From contig VWZL01002834.1 in the NCBI GenBank assembly GCA_013396915.1, positions 704,508 to 768,507 on the forward strand: DNA of 64,000 bases. The letters are read 5' to 3'. This stretch comes from Stercorarius parasiticus. Taxonomy: Eukaryota > Chordata > Aves > Charadriiformes > Stercorariidae. The notes under the pieces were generated by a model, which saw nothing but the letters and a program-made list of their open reading frames with translations, was not told the origin of the DNA and searched no databases. Below, one piece after another: positions 38,441-53,700 of the stretch. The translations under genes were made by a program, and so were the position numbers. Every line of letters starts with the position of its first letter. The first letter of the stretch is position 1.

Positions 38441-41400
38441 TTATTACTGCTATGTAGTCATTTTTAATTTAGGATACTGTTACAGTCCAAATACAGCATG
38501 CTTTCAGATTTGAGAATGCAATCTATTTTCTTAGGATTTCAAATTATTTTATACTGCTGCAAGATATTTCTTACATGTCAGAACTTACCATTGTATGCTG
38601 TGACTACAGACAAACCTGTATCCTTTGGATAGCAAGGAATTGTGCATAATTGTTTAAGTTACTATCCTTTATTAAGCTTTCATAAAAGCAAACCTCCACG
38701 AATACTGCTAGACTTCAGTCCGTGCAAACTAAGGGCAACGGCTTACTACTCACGGTCACTTTTTCCCCTACAGTGTTATTGCCTTCTGCTCAGCCTGATA
38801 GCCAGTGACTTCTCACTTTAGAATATTTCAAGGTTTGTCCTAAGAAAGATCACATGCGAAAATCAATAAAAAAGTAAGAGAATGTCAGGATGCCATAGCT
38901 GTGTACTGTAGGCTTCCTTAAGCTGTAAAATAAACACTGCATGAAGTTCAAGCCCTCAGTGAAAACTTGGTTCCTGGCAGTTACGTGCAGACTGCCTCAC
39001 AGAGTTTATTGCTTCCCCTGTGGCAAACAGTGTATTTTTGACATATGTGTTTTAAAAATAGGAAGCCACTTTATGCAAAATGTCGGAAGTATAAAGATTC
39101 AATATACAGGATTCTGATTTAGAGTGTTAGAAATTTTTCCCCCATATTCTCTGTGATTGTGACTTACTCACTAAGAAAAGTGAAAAATTATTTTTGTGTT
39201 GCCAACATGATGAGGGATGAATAGAAATACGCTGTCCGGCATCGTGTATGTTTGAAGTAAATCTGTTCTTTAATGAAGGAGAAGTTACTGGCTAGTAATT
39301 GGAGCTTCTGAGCTCATGAATAATACTGCTAGGTTTTGCTGCAGCCCCACTTTTTGTATCAGTAGTGTAGCCTGGAAGCTGTTAAGGATAAATGAAAGTA
39401 GGGAAAACTAAGCATTTAGTCCTAAAAGTACAGAGGCTGTTTGTGATAGGTAAAATTAGCTTTAGGAAAAGTTCCCACTGAAGGGTTTCTGTCCCTGTCT
39501 GTTGTGATCCTTTGTTGTAAGGTGGATAGAAGTACATTACACAGTGAGTCACAGGTGTAACATCACATGAAATTAATTTTTGAATTGGAAGTTGCTCTTC
39601 TATGCAATGCGTATGTATTCTGGGTAGTACAGTGTGATTCAGGAGAAGCTGGCTGGTCTGAAGCAATGTAGAATGAAGCCTGCACTGTTCTGAGGATGTG
39701 AGTCACATTACAGATGGCTGGAAGGCTAATACTGTGATAGGAAAGTGTTTATATTACAAGTAATAGCGCACTGCTAACAAAACTGATGTGCTGGAATAAT
39801 TATTTGATATTCTTTTTTGAAGAGGAAAAGATGATCCCTTTCTCAAACTTTGGCTGAATATTTTTTTATAAGATTACTGTGATTGCTATTACTGAGGAAT
39901 GTGGGAAATAAACACATTTGGTTAAAAAACAGACTCCAGAATCTGTGGCAGTTTTATGAACTAAACCATAGGTAATTGTTTTTCGGAGGTCACTTAATTT
40001 TAACTGTGTGTCAGGAATTAGTGGCAGTCCCTTTTGTAGTAGGTCAGAAGGCAATTTCCCAGTATATATCCTTTTCCAATATGCGTCCCACCTAATGTTA
40101 ATAAGATACATCTGCCACCATCTGCACATCATTGAGGTACAACTGCTTCCTTGCACTTGCAAGAAAACTTGCCAAAGTCTCTGGGAAGGTAATTTTTCAG
40201 ACTAGCTTCGTGAAGCTGGTCAGAGAACTTTGTACACCCTACAGTAAGTCTTGTTCAAATTCTGGGGAGAAGGGGAGAGGAGATAATGTTCCGTCACAAA
40301 GGTTAAGTGTTCAACTGTTGCAAGAAGTGGGTGGAATCTGGGTGTTTAAATGCCCATTTGCAGCTTTGAAAAATCTTTCCTATAGTCTGTTTTAAAATAA
40401 ACAGGATAGTCTATAGGAAACTGAAATATTAGTAACAAAACACTAATTAAGATGAGGTCTAAAGTTTTTTTCTGTTTGACTCCAGTTTACATTTTGTAAA
40501 CTGTGTTACCTTTTTTTTTATACTTTTGTCATCGGTGGCTTTTGCACAGCTTGCCACAAGCCAAATAGATGCTTCTGCATCATGTGTTTCAAAAAAGAAA
40601 AGCAAACAAGAACCAATGTGTATGCTAGACTATACATTATAAAGTCTGTATTTTAGAATAAGGGATCTGTTTATGACAGTTGTGTTTTCAGTGGCTCAGA
40701 GATTGTATGACTAATGTATTGTTATCTGCTTATTATCTGCACTCTAGCAAAACACGTGTTCAGTCTTCACGTTTCCTTCATCTACAACTACTTTAATCTT
40801 GAGGGCAATGAAGGGAAGAATTACAAAGGCAATTAGGATGCCCAGCTTCCATTGGAGCTCTTGTTTTGTACCTTGGAACATTTTGTGCACGTTTTCTCCC
40901 CTGAGTTACAGCTGAGCCAGGAAGGGGAAAGTTAGCTCATTACATTATTTTGAAGTTGATTTGTGAGTTTTGCAGCCTTTAAGGACGTGGGAAATATAAG
41001 TGCCTGATTTAAAATCAGAACTATGAGTTCTACAGCACTAATTATTATAGACACTAATTAAAGAACTGGTATTCAAACATTCAGTAAGTTGTTCCTGACC
41101 ATAAAGGGCAGATGTAAGACCCAATAGCACAACCCGTGATTTGTACTGAGATGCAAAATAAATGCCAGGAGAATGTTCTCAGCTAGAGTAATGTATGTGT
41201 TACCACTTAGCAGTACCATAGCATTCCTACAGATGCTGAAAATAATCATACAAGAAACAACAAAATAATAAGATGAAATGTATTTTGGTTATTTCCATAT
41301 CGGCTCAGTCCCACAGCTTCTTAAAGAGGTGTCTTGCATTATAAGAACGTGTTTTCTCCCTCTCATTAAGTTAGGTGTGAAATAAAAGTTAGAGAAGTTT

Positions 41401-44339
41401 TTTATTTCATTTTTAAAGATGCACAGAACCAGGCAGTAGCAATTTCAAACAAATAGATGCTTAAAATACTTTTACAACCAGTTGCTTAACTTCTGGAAAA
41501 GCTGAGTGATCCTCCCTAACTTTTTACTAGCACTGTAAGGCATATGCAGTCCTTTCCCTGAGTCTTTTCTGTTTTCCATCTCTCAGTATAATTATGCACA
41601 TGAGCAGAAGTGCCCATAAAAATGCAAAGTTTTCATATAGTTAGCACATCACACTATGGGATATAGTGCAGGTACAATACATGACAAGTATAGAGGGTAC
41701 TGCTGGATTTCAACTGAAAATAACTAATAAAGGCTGACTTCATGATGACAACTTGTGCAGGGTGCTGCCAATATCAAGGTGTTCAGTGGTTTTTTTTCTT
41801 ACAGCGTTAAGCAATTAGGTTCCTGAGAGACCTAGCTATTTAAACGTTTTGTTAGTTTGAAGAAGAAAAGGATTTACACACAGAACTGGGCAGATGATCT
41901 TCTCAATGGTGTAGTGAAGCAATAAACCTTGTAATGCATTTATGTCCTTGTTTGGAGTGTAAGTAGATGAGTAATTAGGGTGTTTTATTTTCATTTTCAT
42001 ATGTCCTTATGATGTGTTAATAGACTCTGTCTGTGCTGCCACAAACCACTTTGAGAATTTGTAAGGTTGAATTGTAATGATGAAATCCTACATGATCTCA
42101 ATGCTACTGCTAATGTTGAAGTAATAGAAATTTAACATTCAGTCAAGAGTGTAAGCTGTGACACGTAGTCAACCTGTTAGTCACCCAGGAACATAGTAAG
42201 TGAATGGGTTTAGGGGTTAAGAAGACACATTTGAGGGGTCTTTGGAGAACTCTCTTTCAAGATTACATCTCCAGTCATTCGGTGTCTTCTTGGCAAGTGA
42301 AAGAGTTTGTGAGAAACAGTAAGAATATGTAAGTAAAGAATGAAATATTTTGTTTTGTTAAAGAGTTTGGTTGATTTCAGTAATGAAGAATCTTAAACTT
42401 GTGATTTTTCACATGAATATAAAATATTTCCTGTAATAACTTCAGTAAGTTTCATTAAGCTGTTTAGAAAGAAAAAGTTAACAAATAGGGATTAACTGGC
42501 CTTTTGTCCCTTCTCAGTAAACAATGCTCGTTCTTACATTAGAATGCTAATGCTATGGTCATGATAGTCTAACAATATGAGCAAGACAAGAATTGTAGGG
42601 GGGTGTGATTTCTATGATGGGTAGGTCAAATAAAAGATACTGCCTACTGCTTGCAAATCTTTTTTCATTATTGCTTTTACGATGTTTGTGCTTGTTCTAA
42701 ATGAGATTTGCAATTTCTCTAGTAGGTAAAATGTTGGCCATCAACTCACAGCTGGCCATCCCAGAGTGTCTTGAATAAACTCCTTTTTATCACTTTACGA
42801 CCTCCTTGGTGATCTGTTCATAGCTGTTGAACACAATCACTTTCTACTACTTTTGCGCCCTACTGTGTTCCATTCACCGTTATGCCAAGAAATAGCTTGA
42901 CTTATAACCCTGATGATCACATCAAACTCCTGTGCTGTACCACCGTGATGACAGCCTAGCTAGGCTATATATCGTGGGCTGATAGGTGACCTCCAAACAC
43001 ATATAAGTACATAAAAAGTTAGAAATGTGACTGCATTTCATTCAGCATGCAATGAAATGAGTTCTTGTGCATCTTATTAAGGGAAATGAAATCTGTCTGT
43101 TATCAACAGAGCTACAATCCTGATTTCATTGGTTTATGTCATTCACTGTGGTTTAAAATTGCTGCCAGCAACCTGCATATGCTGCATATTCGTATGTCAC
43201 TGGTGAGTTTCCCATCGTTTGGCTTGTTATTGCTTGGGAATTTGATCTTCCATCATTTGCTTCTTGTCTCTTTCGTACATTGTGTGTTTTTGAGCTGAAG
43301 CTGTTACTTTAACTTGTTCCCAGGTGGTGAGTGCCCTTCCTTTTGATGTCTAATAATATCTTTTTCTCATTATTGTAAAAATAAACTCAAAATGTTTGTT
43401 TTTATTAAAAAAAAAATCTTTTGCTGTTAGGAAGTTGAATGAGTTTCTTTTAGTCTGAGTTTATTTTTATAGTCTCATAAAAAGTCACTTAGTGGTGTTT
43501 AATAGGTAATAATTTCCAAATCAGTGGCCACAAATTTGTTACAGCTCCTGTCCTTGTTTACTTATTATATGCTTCATGCCTTTTACTCACAGTAGTGACT
43601 TACACAGTGGATAGACCTTTTCTTGCTCACATTCATCTACTCTTATTTTCTCACTCATTCAGTACATTCAGTTTATGACTCCTGTACACAGAGATGCAGT
43701 TGAAATACAGTTAAGTACTTACTGTGGTGGAAGGATTTGATGCTACTAGCATGTGATACAGAAGAATACAAAGTAAAAAGGCAGACACATCTGTATGTGA
43801 GTTGATATAGAGAATAGATACCTGTGATTAAGCTAACTACCCGCTGGATGTCACTATTGTTCCACAGAAATGCATCTGAGAGAATATTTATCTAGAGTTG
43901 AGTGGCTGACAGCAAAGACCATTAGCTTGCAGCAAACTGAAAATTTCTAATTGTGTTTGCAGGAATATTGTACATTTATGTTCATTTTGCAATTGAATTT
44001 TATATCAAGGTTCACTATTTCATAATGATAAAAAAATGAGCATTGCCAAACCTTTAACTGTGATGACTGTGTAAGTGCAGATAGTGAGTAATGAAAACCT
44101 ACCAGTCAGTAGAGAAGCTTGCATTCATTATACTCAAGCCACTTGTTCTCATTATTATTCTCTTACTCTGCAATTGCTGGAGGTAATCTCAACACAGTGA
44201 ATGAACATTACCAGTCTCCTTGAATTTGCTTAGTACATTAGTTATTTTTTTTTTTTTTACAAAGATGTTCATTCTGTGAGGTTTATTATTCTGAAATACC
44301 ACTTGAATATTCCAGGAGCCTAGGTCATTAAGTGGAGAG
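38441..44339. other. Non-coding sequence, nothing recognised
   Basis: Unique AT-rich DNA with short chance frames only. No repeat or RNA gene identified by eye. Confidence 0.65.
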
Positions 44340-44578
44340 GCCAAGTAGTCCACCGGCTAGGAGGATGTCTTGGTGTGAGGAGACTGGATTATATTCCCAG
44401 TACTCAACTGGTGTGTCAGTTACCTCAAATGTGTCATGTTTATTTGCCGTCTTCTGTCTGTCTTCTCAACATCCCTTGTAAACATTTAATGTAAGAGATT
44501 GTTGGAAGGTGTTTGTACAGTGGCTAGCAGAGGAAGTCCTGACATCTTTTAAGATCTTTGCGGTGCTACAATAAAACA
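44340..44578 (+). mobile_element. tRNA-derived SINE with LINE-type tail, nearly complete
   Basis: The head has A-box-like (AGTAGTCCACCGGCTAGG) and B-box-like (GGATTATATTCC) segments with tRNA-like spacing, then AGTACTCAACTGGTGTGTCA and GTTACCTCAAATGTGTCATG. The tail TTTGTACAGTGGCTAGCAGA, GTCCTGACATC..., GCGGTGCTACAATAAAACAA matches the end of old reptile/bird SINEs (GTACAGCGCCTAGCACAATG ... GGCGCTACTGTAATACAAAT). Its length of about 240 bases is close to that of a full element. The family name was not settled. Confidence 0.65.
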
Positions 44579-47500
44579 AAACAGTCTTGTTTGGTGATCC
44601 CACCTAACATTTGTCTCAATATTGTTTAAGTAAGTGCAGACTGCAAAAAAGACTGCAAAACCAATGAAATTGAAAACATGCATGGAAGAGTACTGCACTT
44701 TGTGGCTTGAAAAGCCCTGGTCTTCAAGTGATAGCCCCAGAACACCATATTTGACTAAGGAAAAGGAGTAGAAGTTGATTAAAAAAAAGCAAACAAAACC
44801 ACAACAAAACAAACCCCAGATACCTGCAAAATGCATTGTTGCTCACCTACACTTGGAATATGTAGGCAGCATCAGCTCCATTAAGGGATAGCCAGGTCAT
44901 GAGAGGCACTCAATCACATCTCCTTCCCCAAGGTGGTGCCTAAAATACTTGTATGAAGGCTTAGGGGTTTCCAAGAGCCATCATAACTGTTGTGCATCCT
45001 CTGAGGATTCCTCAACATCACCCCAGCAAGGTTTTAACAGTCTTGTGAGAGACTGGCACCAAAACATCCAAAACCCAAGACAAAATGGGATCAGAATTCT
45101 AGATACCTGCTGCCTATACTGGAGAGAAGCAAAGGAGAAATTTCTTTGGTGGAATCTTTGAGGCTTTAACACTTCATTTGTATTCAGGAAAGGGGCAGCC
45201 TTTCACAGACAGTGGAAGTTGCTCAGCTAAGACCATTTAGTTTCCTATGAGATGATTAGAATTTGTGACTCTGGTGGCCGAGCCACCCAAACCAAGTCAC
45301 TTCTATAGTGTTTAATTTGACAGTGGTGAGACTAAGTTTAGCTTAGTTCATGTAGACTTTGCACAGATGAAAGCCTGGGCTTTGTAATGTTTTTTTTAAC
45401 ATGCTATGCAGCTGGTTTCAAATGTTTTCTAAGCCATAGCCACTGCAGTGGGATTTAACAACTTAGCTCGCAGGCCTCAGCTGTGCAAGAAGGTTCAAAG
45501 AGTTACACTGGGCATCTTATTTTGTGTAATCAGACAGTGGTTTCATTATCAGTAACGATAGCACCAATTACACATTCATCTGTGTTTGGTATATATTTGG
45601 AAACTCATGAAAAGTGAATTTGTAGTTTTTCAGGCAATAAATGAATTAGTTGATCTGAGCATGTCTGTGCTTGAATGTAAACATTTCATTATTATTTTTG
45701 TTATCTGTCTATGATTAATGACATACTGGCCTTATTTTCTTTTTCATGCCCATAATTAAATATTTTTCAAAGGAAGTTAGTGATAATTATACAGGTATTG
45801 CTTTCTGTAGAACGCTATGGATTGGTTCTTTCTGAGTATTGTTGTGGTTAGAACAAGACATTAAAGAAACATAAAAGGAAGCATATGAAGTCAAACTCAG
45901 TTATACACAACTCATTCACAATCACAGTTTTAGAAGATATATTGAATATTTTCAAATTGCAAAAATTCTAAATTAATAGTATGAAATTATTTTCTGATTG
46001 GAGTTAGCACTCCCAAAACTAAATAGGAAAATTTTCTTTTATATATATATAGAAGTATCTATACATACACGTACATATGCGTGTGTATGTATATATGAGT
46101 ATATGTATGTTTTGCACCAAATCTTTCTTATTTTGTCTGTGCCTAATATTAGTCACCACTGCAGACGTTAAAGCCTGTAGAAGCACAGAGATGGTTCTTA
46201 ACATGAAGTTTACAGGAAACTGTAAATCCTTCAGTACAGAGATAACCAAGACCTGTGAATCCTATAATAGCTAAGATAATTCAATGTCTATTGACTTTTT
46301 AATAGCAACTTTCAAGGTACAACTCAGGTTAAAAATCACAGTCTGCTCAGTGCTGCTAGAGCGTCTCAAGCACTTGCATTATTAATTGTGTGGGATCCTC
46401 TTTGTACCCAGTAAAACAGGGTCTCAGTGTTGCAGGATTCAGTATAGTCTCAGGCTTCTACTCTCGGATATTTTCTCACTACAGTCCTTGAAAATGAGAA
46501 TGGTTTCATTATATGAAAAAAACAAAGCAAGACAAAACCCCTTCAAGTGTATTAGTTCTTTTTAAGAGGAGCTTTCTAGCTTTGTTTTCATTGTACCTGG
46601 CATATTTCAAGGCGATTGGCTGTGATTAGGTTTTTTCCAGTAAAAATTCAGGAGAACATTCTGCTAAGGTTTTGCTTTTTCTAATCTGCTGCAGTGAAAC
46701 TGCTTTGTAGAAACATTCCCTCCCAGGTGATTGAAGACGTGCAGTTTACTAAGCCAAATCAAGTAATAAAATAGGGATAATTAAATTACTGAATTGCTTC
46801 TATATAGGCACTGCTGTATTGTCTCAAGAATGAACCACCACCACCACACCACATCCCCCTTTTCCTGTTAATCAAAATTGGAGGTATGATTTATTTGGAA
46901 ATATGGGGGATGTCATATTCTTCTGCAACCAACAAAAATACATGACACTGGGAGAGAGAGGGCAGGGAGTAGCTGGGTTACAAATCTATATTTTGTCCAG
47001 AGCAACTGATGAATGACTACACATTAAAAATCAATATCTGTGATTTCTTGTAATGTTATTAGGGTTTTACTAAGAGAGAAAAATAATTTGGCACTGATTT
47101 CTTTAAGGATTTTTGGATGCACTCTTCCCAGATCAGTGAATAACCAATTTTCTCTGGAAGCTCTTTGCACTTGTAGTATTTCTAAAATGTACACTGTTTG
47201 GCTTTGTAAGTAATGAAGCTTTATTTAATTATTAGAGGGACAGTGTGCAAAACCCATCACAAAACCCTAACAAGCTCAGCCCAGCAAATAAAAAGAAAGA
47301 GAAGAAAATGACAGATTTCATGGTTTCCTCAGCTACATTAATGTCTTTGACAGTCTTGAAAAGAGAATTTCTAATGAGCACTGAAACAAATGTGTGCAGG
47401 AAGTGGTCTTGCTTTTGCTGCTGCACATTTGAGTTCCTCTCATTGCATCAATAAGGAATTTCTGCTCCTCATATAATGAATGCCTTTTGACTACTTTCTG

Positions 47501-47879
47501 AAAGGCAACTGGATGTAAGGGATAAACACTGGCACCTTTTGTATGAAGTCACATAAACAGGTTTCAATTAATAGTTATCAGCCCTAGAAACACTGTATTA
47601 GAATGCAGTACGGTAAATCCCATTGTACATTTTTATTCTTAAATTTTTATTAAGCCTAGATTTCCCTCTGCTTTGCTTTCAGTGTGATATCTCATGTCCT
47701 AAGACAGTGCTTTAACTCCCCACTGGCTTTTTATTATATCTTGTGTTCAGCAGAAATCATGCATTCATTCAGAGCTGTTCCTGCACCATCTCTCTCCTCT
47801 GACAACTCAGAATTCATATGATGCTACGGTACCTGGGGCTTTAGTTTGTTCTTGGTTCAAAAAGTGAGTTTCAGAGCAA
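44579..47879. other. Non-coding sequence downstream of LRRTM3 exon 2
   Basis: On the minus strand this is either LRRTM3 intron 2 (long isoform) or sequence beyond the short transcript. Holds the TA/TG repeat at 46.04 kb. No minus-strand frame here or nearer to 1 resembles the long isoform's C-terminal exon. Confidence 0.6.
46037..46112 (+). repeat. Imperfect TA/TG/CA simple repeat
   Basis: About 75 bases of alternating purine-pyrimidine DNA: a TATATA block, then CATACACGTACATATGCGTG, then TGTATATATGAGTATATG. A decayed compound dinucleotide microsatellite, locally self-complementary. The chance open frames on both strands here come from this composition. Confidence 0.8.
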
Positions 47880-47915
47880 GGGCTGGGGTTAGGCTGGAGG
47901 GGGGATGAAGGGGGG
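47880..47915 (+). other. Potential G-quadruplex motif
   Basis: Four runs of guanine on the plus strand: 3 (47880-47882), 4 (47885-47888), 6 (47899-47904) and 6 (47910-47915), separated by loops of 2, 10 and 5 bases. The plus strand is the template strand for LRRTM3, and the motif lies just beyond the candidate polyadenylation signal. It meets the run-and-loop criteria except that one loop is long; folding is untested. Confidence 0.45.
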
Positions 47916-47931
47916 AAAGCTCATTTTGATT

Positions 47932-47937
47932 TTTATT
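47932..47937 (-). terminator. LRRTM3: Candidate polyadenylation signal for the short LRRTM3 isoform
   Basis: This is the first canonical AATAAA that I find on the minus strand downstream of the LRRTM3 stop, 359 bases away. It would end the unspliced (short-isoform) transcript with a compact 3' UTR. No clear GU-rich element follows. Instead, the next 17-52 bases of the transcript are C-rich, being the complement of a G-run cluster. AATAAA is frequent in AT-rich DNA, so this is only a candidate. Confidence 0.3.
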
Positions 47938-48296
47938 TTTTTTTCATTGTTGTCATTTTTCTCCCTAAACAGAGGCACAGTCACTGCAGGTGCAGTGGAT
48001 TACTTATGAAAGAAGTTTTCTATTTAAAAACAAGAGAGACTTTAATGAAATCAGTAGAGGGTTTGTACAATAGGTATTGTATTAAACCAGAGCTCAGGCT
48101 TCACATTGATTGCGGTATTTAAATTTCAATGAGTTGATTATGTATGAGAGTAAAATGACCAGTATTATGAATGTACAAAAAAGTGACATGGAAGAGCTGT
48201 GCCAGAAAAGTGAGAAAAACGTTCCCTTTATAGTCCCTAGAGTTCAATAAAGCACCACTATTTCCCAGCTTTTAAAAGCTCTTTTATCACAATGGT

Positions 48297-50159
<1,863 letters not shown>

Positions 50160-50184
50160 CCTTTGTGTTGTTCAAAGGTCGTCC

Positions 50185-50418
50185 TTAGGTCTTTTGTTTT
50201 TTGCTTAGTGTGCCACAAGCATGGCAGCCCCTGTCAGCTGCACTGTAGTGAGTCAGGGCTCGCTGACACCCAGGAAGAAAAATTGGACCCCTTGGGAGAT
50301 GGACCGATTTTGGAACATTATTCTTTGCCAGCCATGCAGAACACTCCAAGAATAAATCAATCCCAACACAGCATTCGCAGCAAAATGTCAAATTCTTCCT
50401 AGGTAATAGGATCTTCAT
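50185..50418 (-). other. Upstream ORF (77 codons) in the probable LRRTM3 5' UTR
   Basis: An ATG at 50418-50416 opens 77 codons ending 25 bases before the LRRTM3 start codon. Its context is weak (TCCATGA, with T at -3 and A at +4). The peptide is cysteine-rich and resembles nothing I recognise. If the LRRTM3 transcript begins upstream of 50418, as the promoter signals suggest, this is a real upstream ORF in sequence terms and could lower translation of the main frame. Whether it is translated or conserved cannot be told from one sequence. Confidence 0.35.
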
Positions 50419-50559
50419 GGATATTACGTTTTTGCATCTTTATAGTTGGGAACGTGGCTTTTAAAATTTCTCTTTATAGGAAAGCATGTTAGATTCCTCC
50501 AAGCACCATTTAGCTATCTGAATTCACACATCTGTATTCCATAGCATAGCAGTTCCCTT

Positions 50560-50790
50560 ACTCAGTACCCGATCCGGCTAGGAAGCTGCTTTGTAGCATC
50601 GAAGGTAGAATAAGCCCGTACAACGAACAAGCTCTGCTCACTTCTGCAGACTGTCATTCTGAAAGCTCCGTCCGACTGTTGCTTTGGTTTCAGTGAATGC
50701 AGTCTTATGTAAAGCTGCCCCCAGTGGTGAAGAGTATTACGGGCATGTGCAGAAATGTCTTCCTTTTATCTTGCAAATGAGTAAGCTCTG
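50560..50790 (-). promoter_or_regulatory. LRRTM3: Probable LRRTM3 promoter / 5' UTR with CpG cluster and TATA-like box
   Basis: Seven CpG dinucleotides fall between 50570 and 50674, a density well above the CpG-poor flanks and typical of the 5' end of a neuronal gene. Further upstream on the minus strand a TATA-like ATAAAAGG (50769-50762) is directly preceded by ATTTGCAAG, a near-match to the POU octamer. A TATA box there would place transcription start near 50735 and give a first exon of about 580 bases, nearly all untranslated. The spacing and composition are seen; promoter function is inferred. Confidence 0.4.
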
Positions 50791-53700
50791 CTGGGAAAAG
50801 AGTGATTGTTCTGAGTGACTAATAGAAGCGGAGTGGTCAGCTTCAATGTAAACTAGTGAGGTGTGCTGAAATATCCAAATCCTCGTAGTCTCTTTTGCTG
50901 TTTGTGAAAGCTGTTTTGCATCCTTGAACTTAATAGCTCAGCATGAGCTGCTGAGACTTTTGTCTGAAAGGCTAACGTGACATTTGTAGGACATAGATAC
51001 AAATTTTCAGTCCTCAGGGTTGTTTTTTTTTCTTACTGCATTAGACATGTGTTCACATGACCTTTTTGCAATAACTCACTGGTTTTTAGTGAAGTATCAG
51101 CCCCCTCAGTGTGTCTCTTATCAAGTGTTTCAGTGGGGACACTATATTTTATAACATGAAAAATGTTTTGGAGCTGACATTTTGCCGTTTTGCCTTTTTC
51201 TTCTCTGTTAAAAGGCACAGTGCCAGGAGGTTAGAAGAGAGTATTGTGATCATTTATTTCCCAACTTGCTGTCACTTCGTTCCACAATACTAACACTTCA
51301 AACACAGGCTTCCATAACCCTTACAATATAGGGACTAAGCAGCTTGGTGTAGTACCTTCATCAGGGGAATTGCTTTTACTGTAACTTATCACATGGGCAG
51401 GATTTTATGTGAAGGTATGATATGCAGAGGTTTTTTAGATGTGTGACTCTGGTCAGTCTTCATATATCACATAAAGTGTCTTTTTCTCTTTCTTTACTCT
51501 TCCCTTCTTTCCTGCATGCTGTAGAGAAAGGACATATCCTCTTATCTGGGCAGAGCAAAGGTAAGATGGCATTACAGCAAATGCACCATGCTGGCAGTCT
51601 TCCTTCACCAAGAAATATGTGATCAGAGATGATGGTGGAGAACCGTAAAATCATGGCTCTTTGTCGTGCAAGAATAGGCTAGAGCCTGAAGAGAAGTGTG
51701 CTGCTCGTTAAAAGAGGAGTACAGATTACAGTCCCTCAAATGCAACCAGACAGCTCTGAGAACTGCTTTTCCTTTCTGAGGCAGAATCCTTACCCATTGG
51801 AATAATGTGCTTTGACTTTTCCCTTATTATTCACTACTGTGAGCATAGAAGAACTTAAAATGAGGTGAAACCTGAAATTTTCCATGCATTAAAATGGCAA
51901 CATTGCCTAGTACTTAGTCTGTGAATGACTTCAGGCTTAGAGTAATCCCACTAGTAGTAACGCACCTATCTATAGTGCCTAAATTAGGAGCACAGTTGCC
52001 CCTGGCTAACAGCTATGAACATCTTTCATGTTGTGAGTCAGAAATACATACCTGCATCAAGGCACATGCTGGGAAAATTCTCCCCTTTGGGTCAGATTTG
52101 TGGTGAGGGAAAGGGTTAATTCCTCCATTAATCTCTGTCACCATCACCATCTCCCATTCTCTACTTCAGCTTGTTTCTGGCTCTTAAATCTGACCTGTAG
52201 GGTCGAGGAGCCAGCGACAAACTACAGACTGCACGGGGAAGTGTGATAGTCTGGGGAGCTGTTACGCCGACACGAGTGTCACGTGCCAGTCCTGGTGTGC
52301 CTGTGATAGGTTTTCCATCACTGCCTTAGGGGCTCTCTGTACTTGATGGAGCAGGATTGGCAGCTTCAGAAGACAATTCAGACCTTCGGTAAGCCAATTT
52401 GCCTCTTGGAACCACGCTCTTCCTCTGTTGACAGTAGAGGATGCCCGTGACAGGCATTTTTTATTGAAATGGCTGTTAGGTTCCTAAACTCAGATGGCAT
52501 GAAATTAGGTGTAAATCTTCACCTGGTTCAAATGCAGCATATAAAGCTTCAGAGAACATAGAAATTCTTTCTCCTGAAGAGTTGGTGCTACTTAGCATAC
52601 CAGCTGAGCTTGAGCCTTCTCCCCAAACTTTGCCTGTTCTCTGGCTTTCCTCTTTTGTCTTCTCTCCCTGCTTCATCTTCATTGTGGAGTTAACAAGTAA
52701 CTTCTCTGCCACCATGAGTCAGCAGAGCTTCAGTAGCTTTTCCAGGTTTTTAATAATTGCCAATATACTGGACAAATAAGAGGCAACAGCCACTCTTTTA
52801 CCATGAGTTATTTTCATTTTTCTGAAAGGGGTGAGACACCAAGAGATGAACAGGGAGAGCATCAAATCTATGTTAATGGATTGCCAAATTCAATTTTCTT
52901 TACCGAGATCCTTTTTGAATTACACAAGCAGGAAAAGTGCCAGTGTCTGATAAACAGTTTTTTTAAAATTACATTTCTGTATCTTCATACAGCTGAATGG
53001 ATTCTTTTCAAATTGTGGAAATAAAGCTGCTCCCAGTATGAAACATTTCATACAAAATTTCAGACCAGTTTGGTCATATTATAAGCTATGAAAAATAGAG
53101 AATTAAGTTAAAGCTGCATTTTAGATAAGAAGATGCCTTTTGTAAGTGGTTTAACCTTTGCCTTGTATCAACTACACCTTATATATCTGTGCAACCCCAT
53201 TGCATTACCATTTAACTCATGTAACCAGGAAAAAAGAACTCAAGGCCAAAGTGGTTAGTTTCTCTTATGGATAACCTAGTTTTCATTAGAACTAATACCA
53301 CAAATCCCGAGTGTTGAAAATCCAGGAGTTTGTTGAAGGCTTGGTGTGAATTAAACTTGTACTCCATGCAAGTTTGTGTGCATTCATTCTGCAGGATACT
53401 TGCTGTAGTTGCAGGGCAATTTAAGTTCACCTCAGCGCCATTGCCGGGCAGCCCTGCCTCCTGTCCTGCACAGCAGCTCCCAGTCAGGAATGGGAGGTGC
53501 ACACTGCAAGTAACAGAAGTCTCAATGACTTCATGCTGACTGAATGACTTAGAAAGCGTTATTCCTTCTCTTCTGCCTATGAAGACAGCATTTTAAGTAA
53601 TTCTGCAAAAACAGATACTCTTAAGAGAAATATTTCATTTATTTGTGTACTCTTGCACACAGTCTGTGTTTTGGGATTTCAGGCTTAGACATAAATTGAG

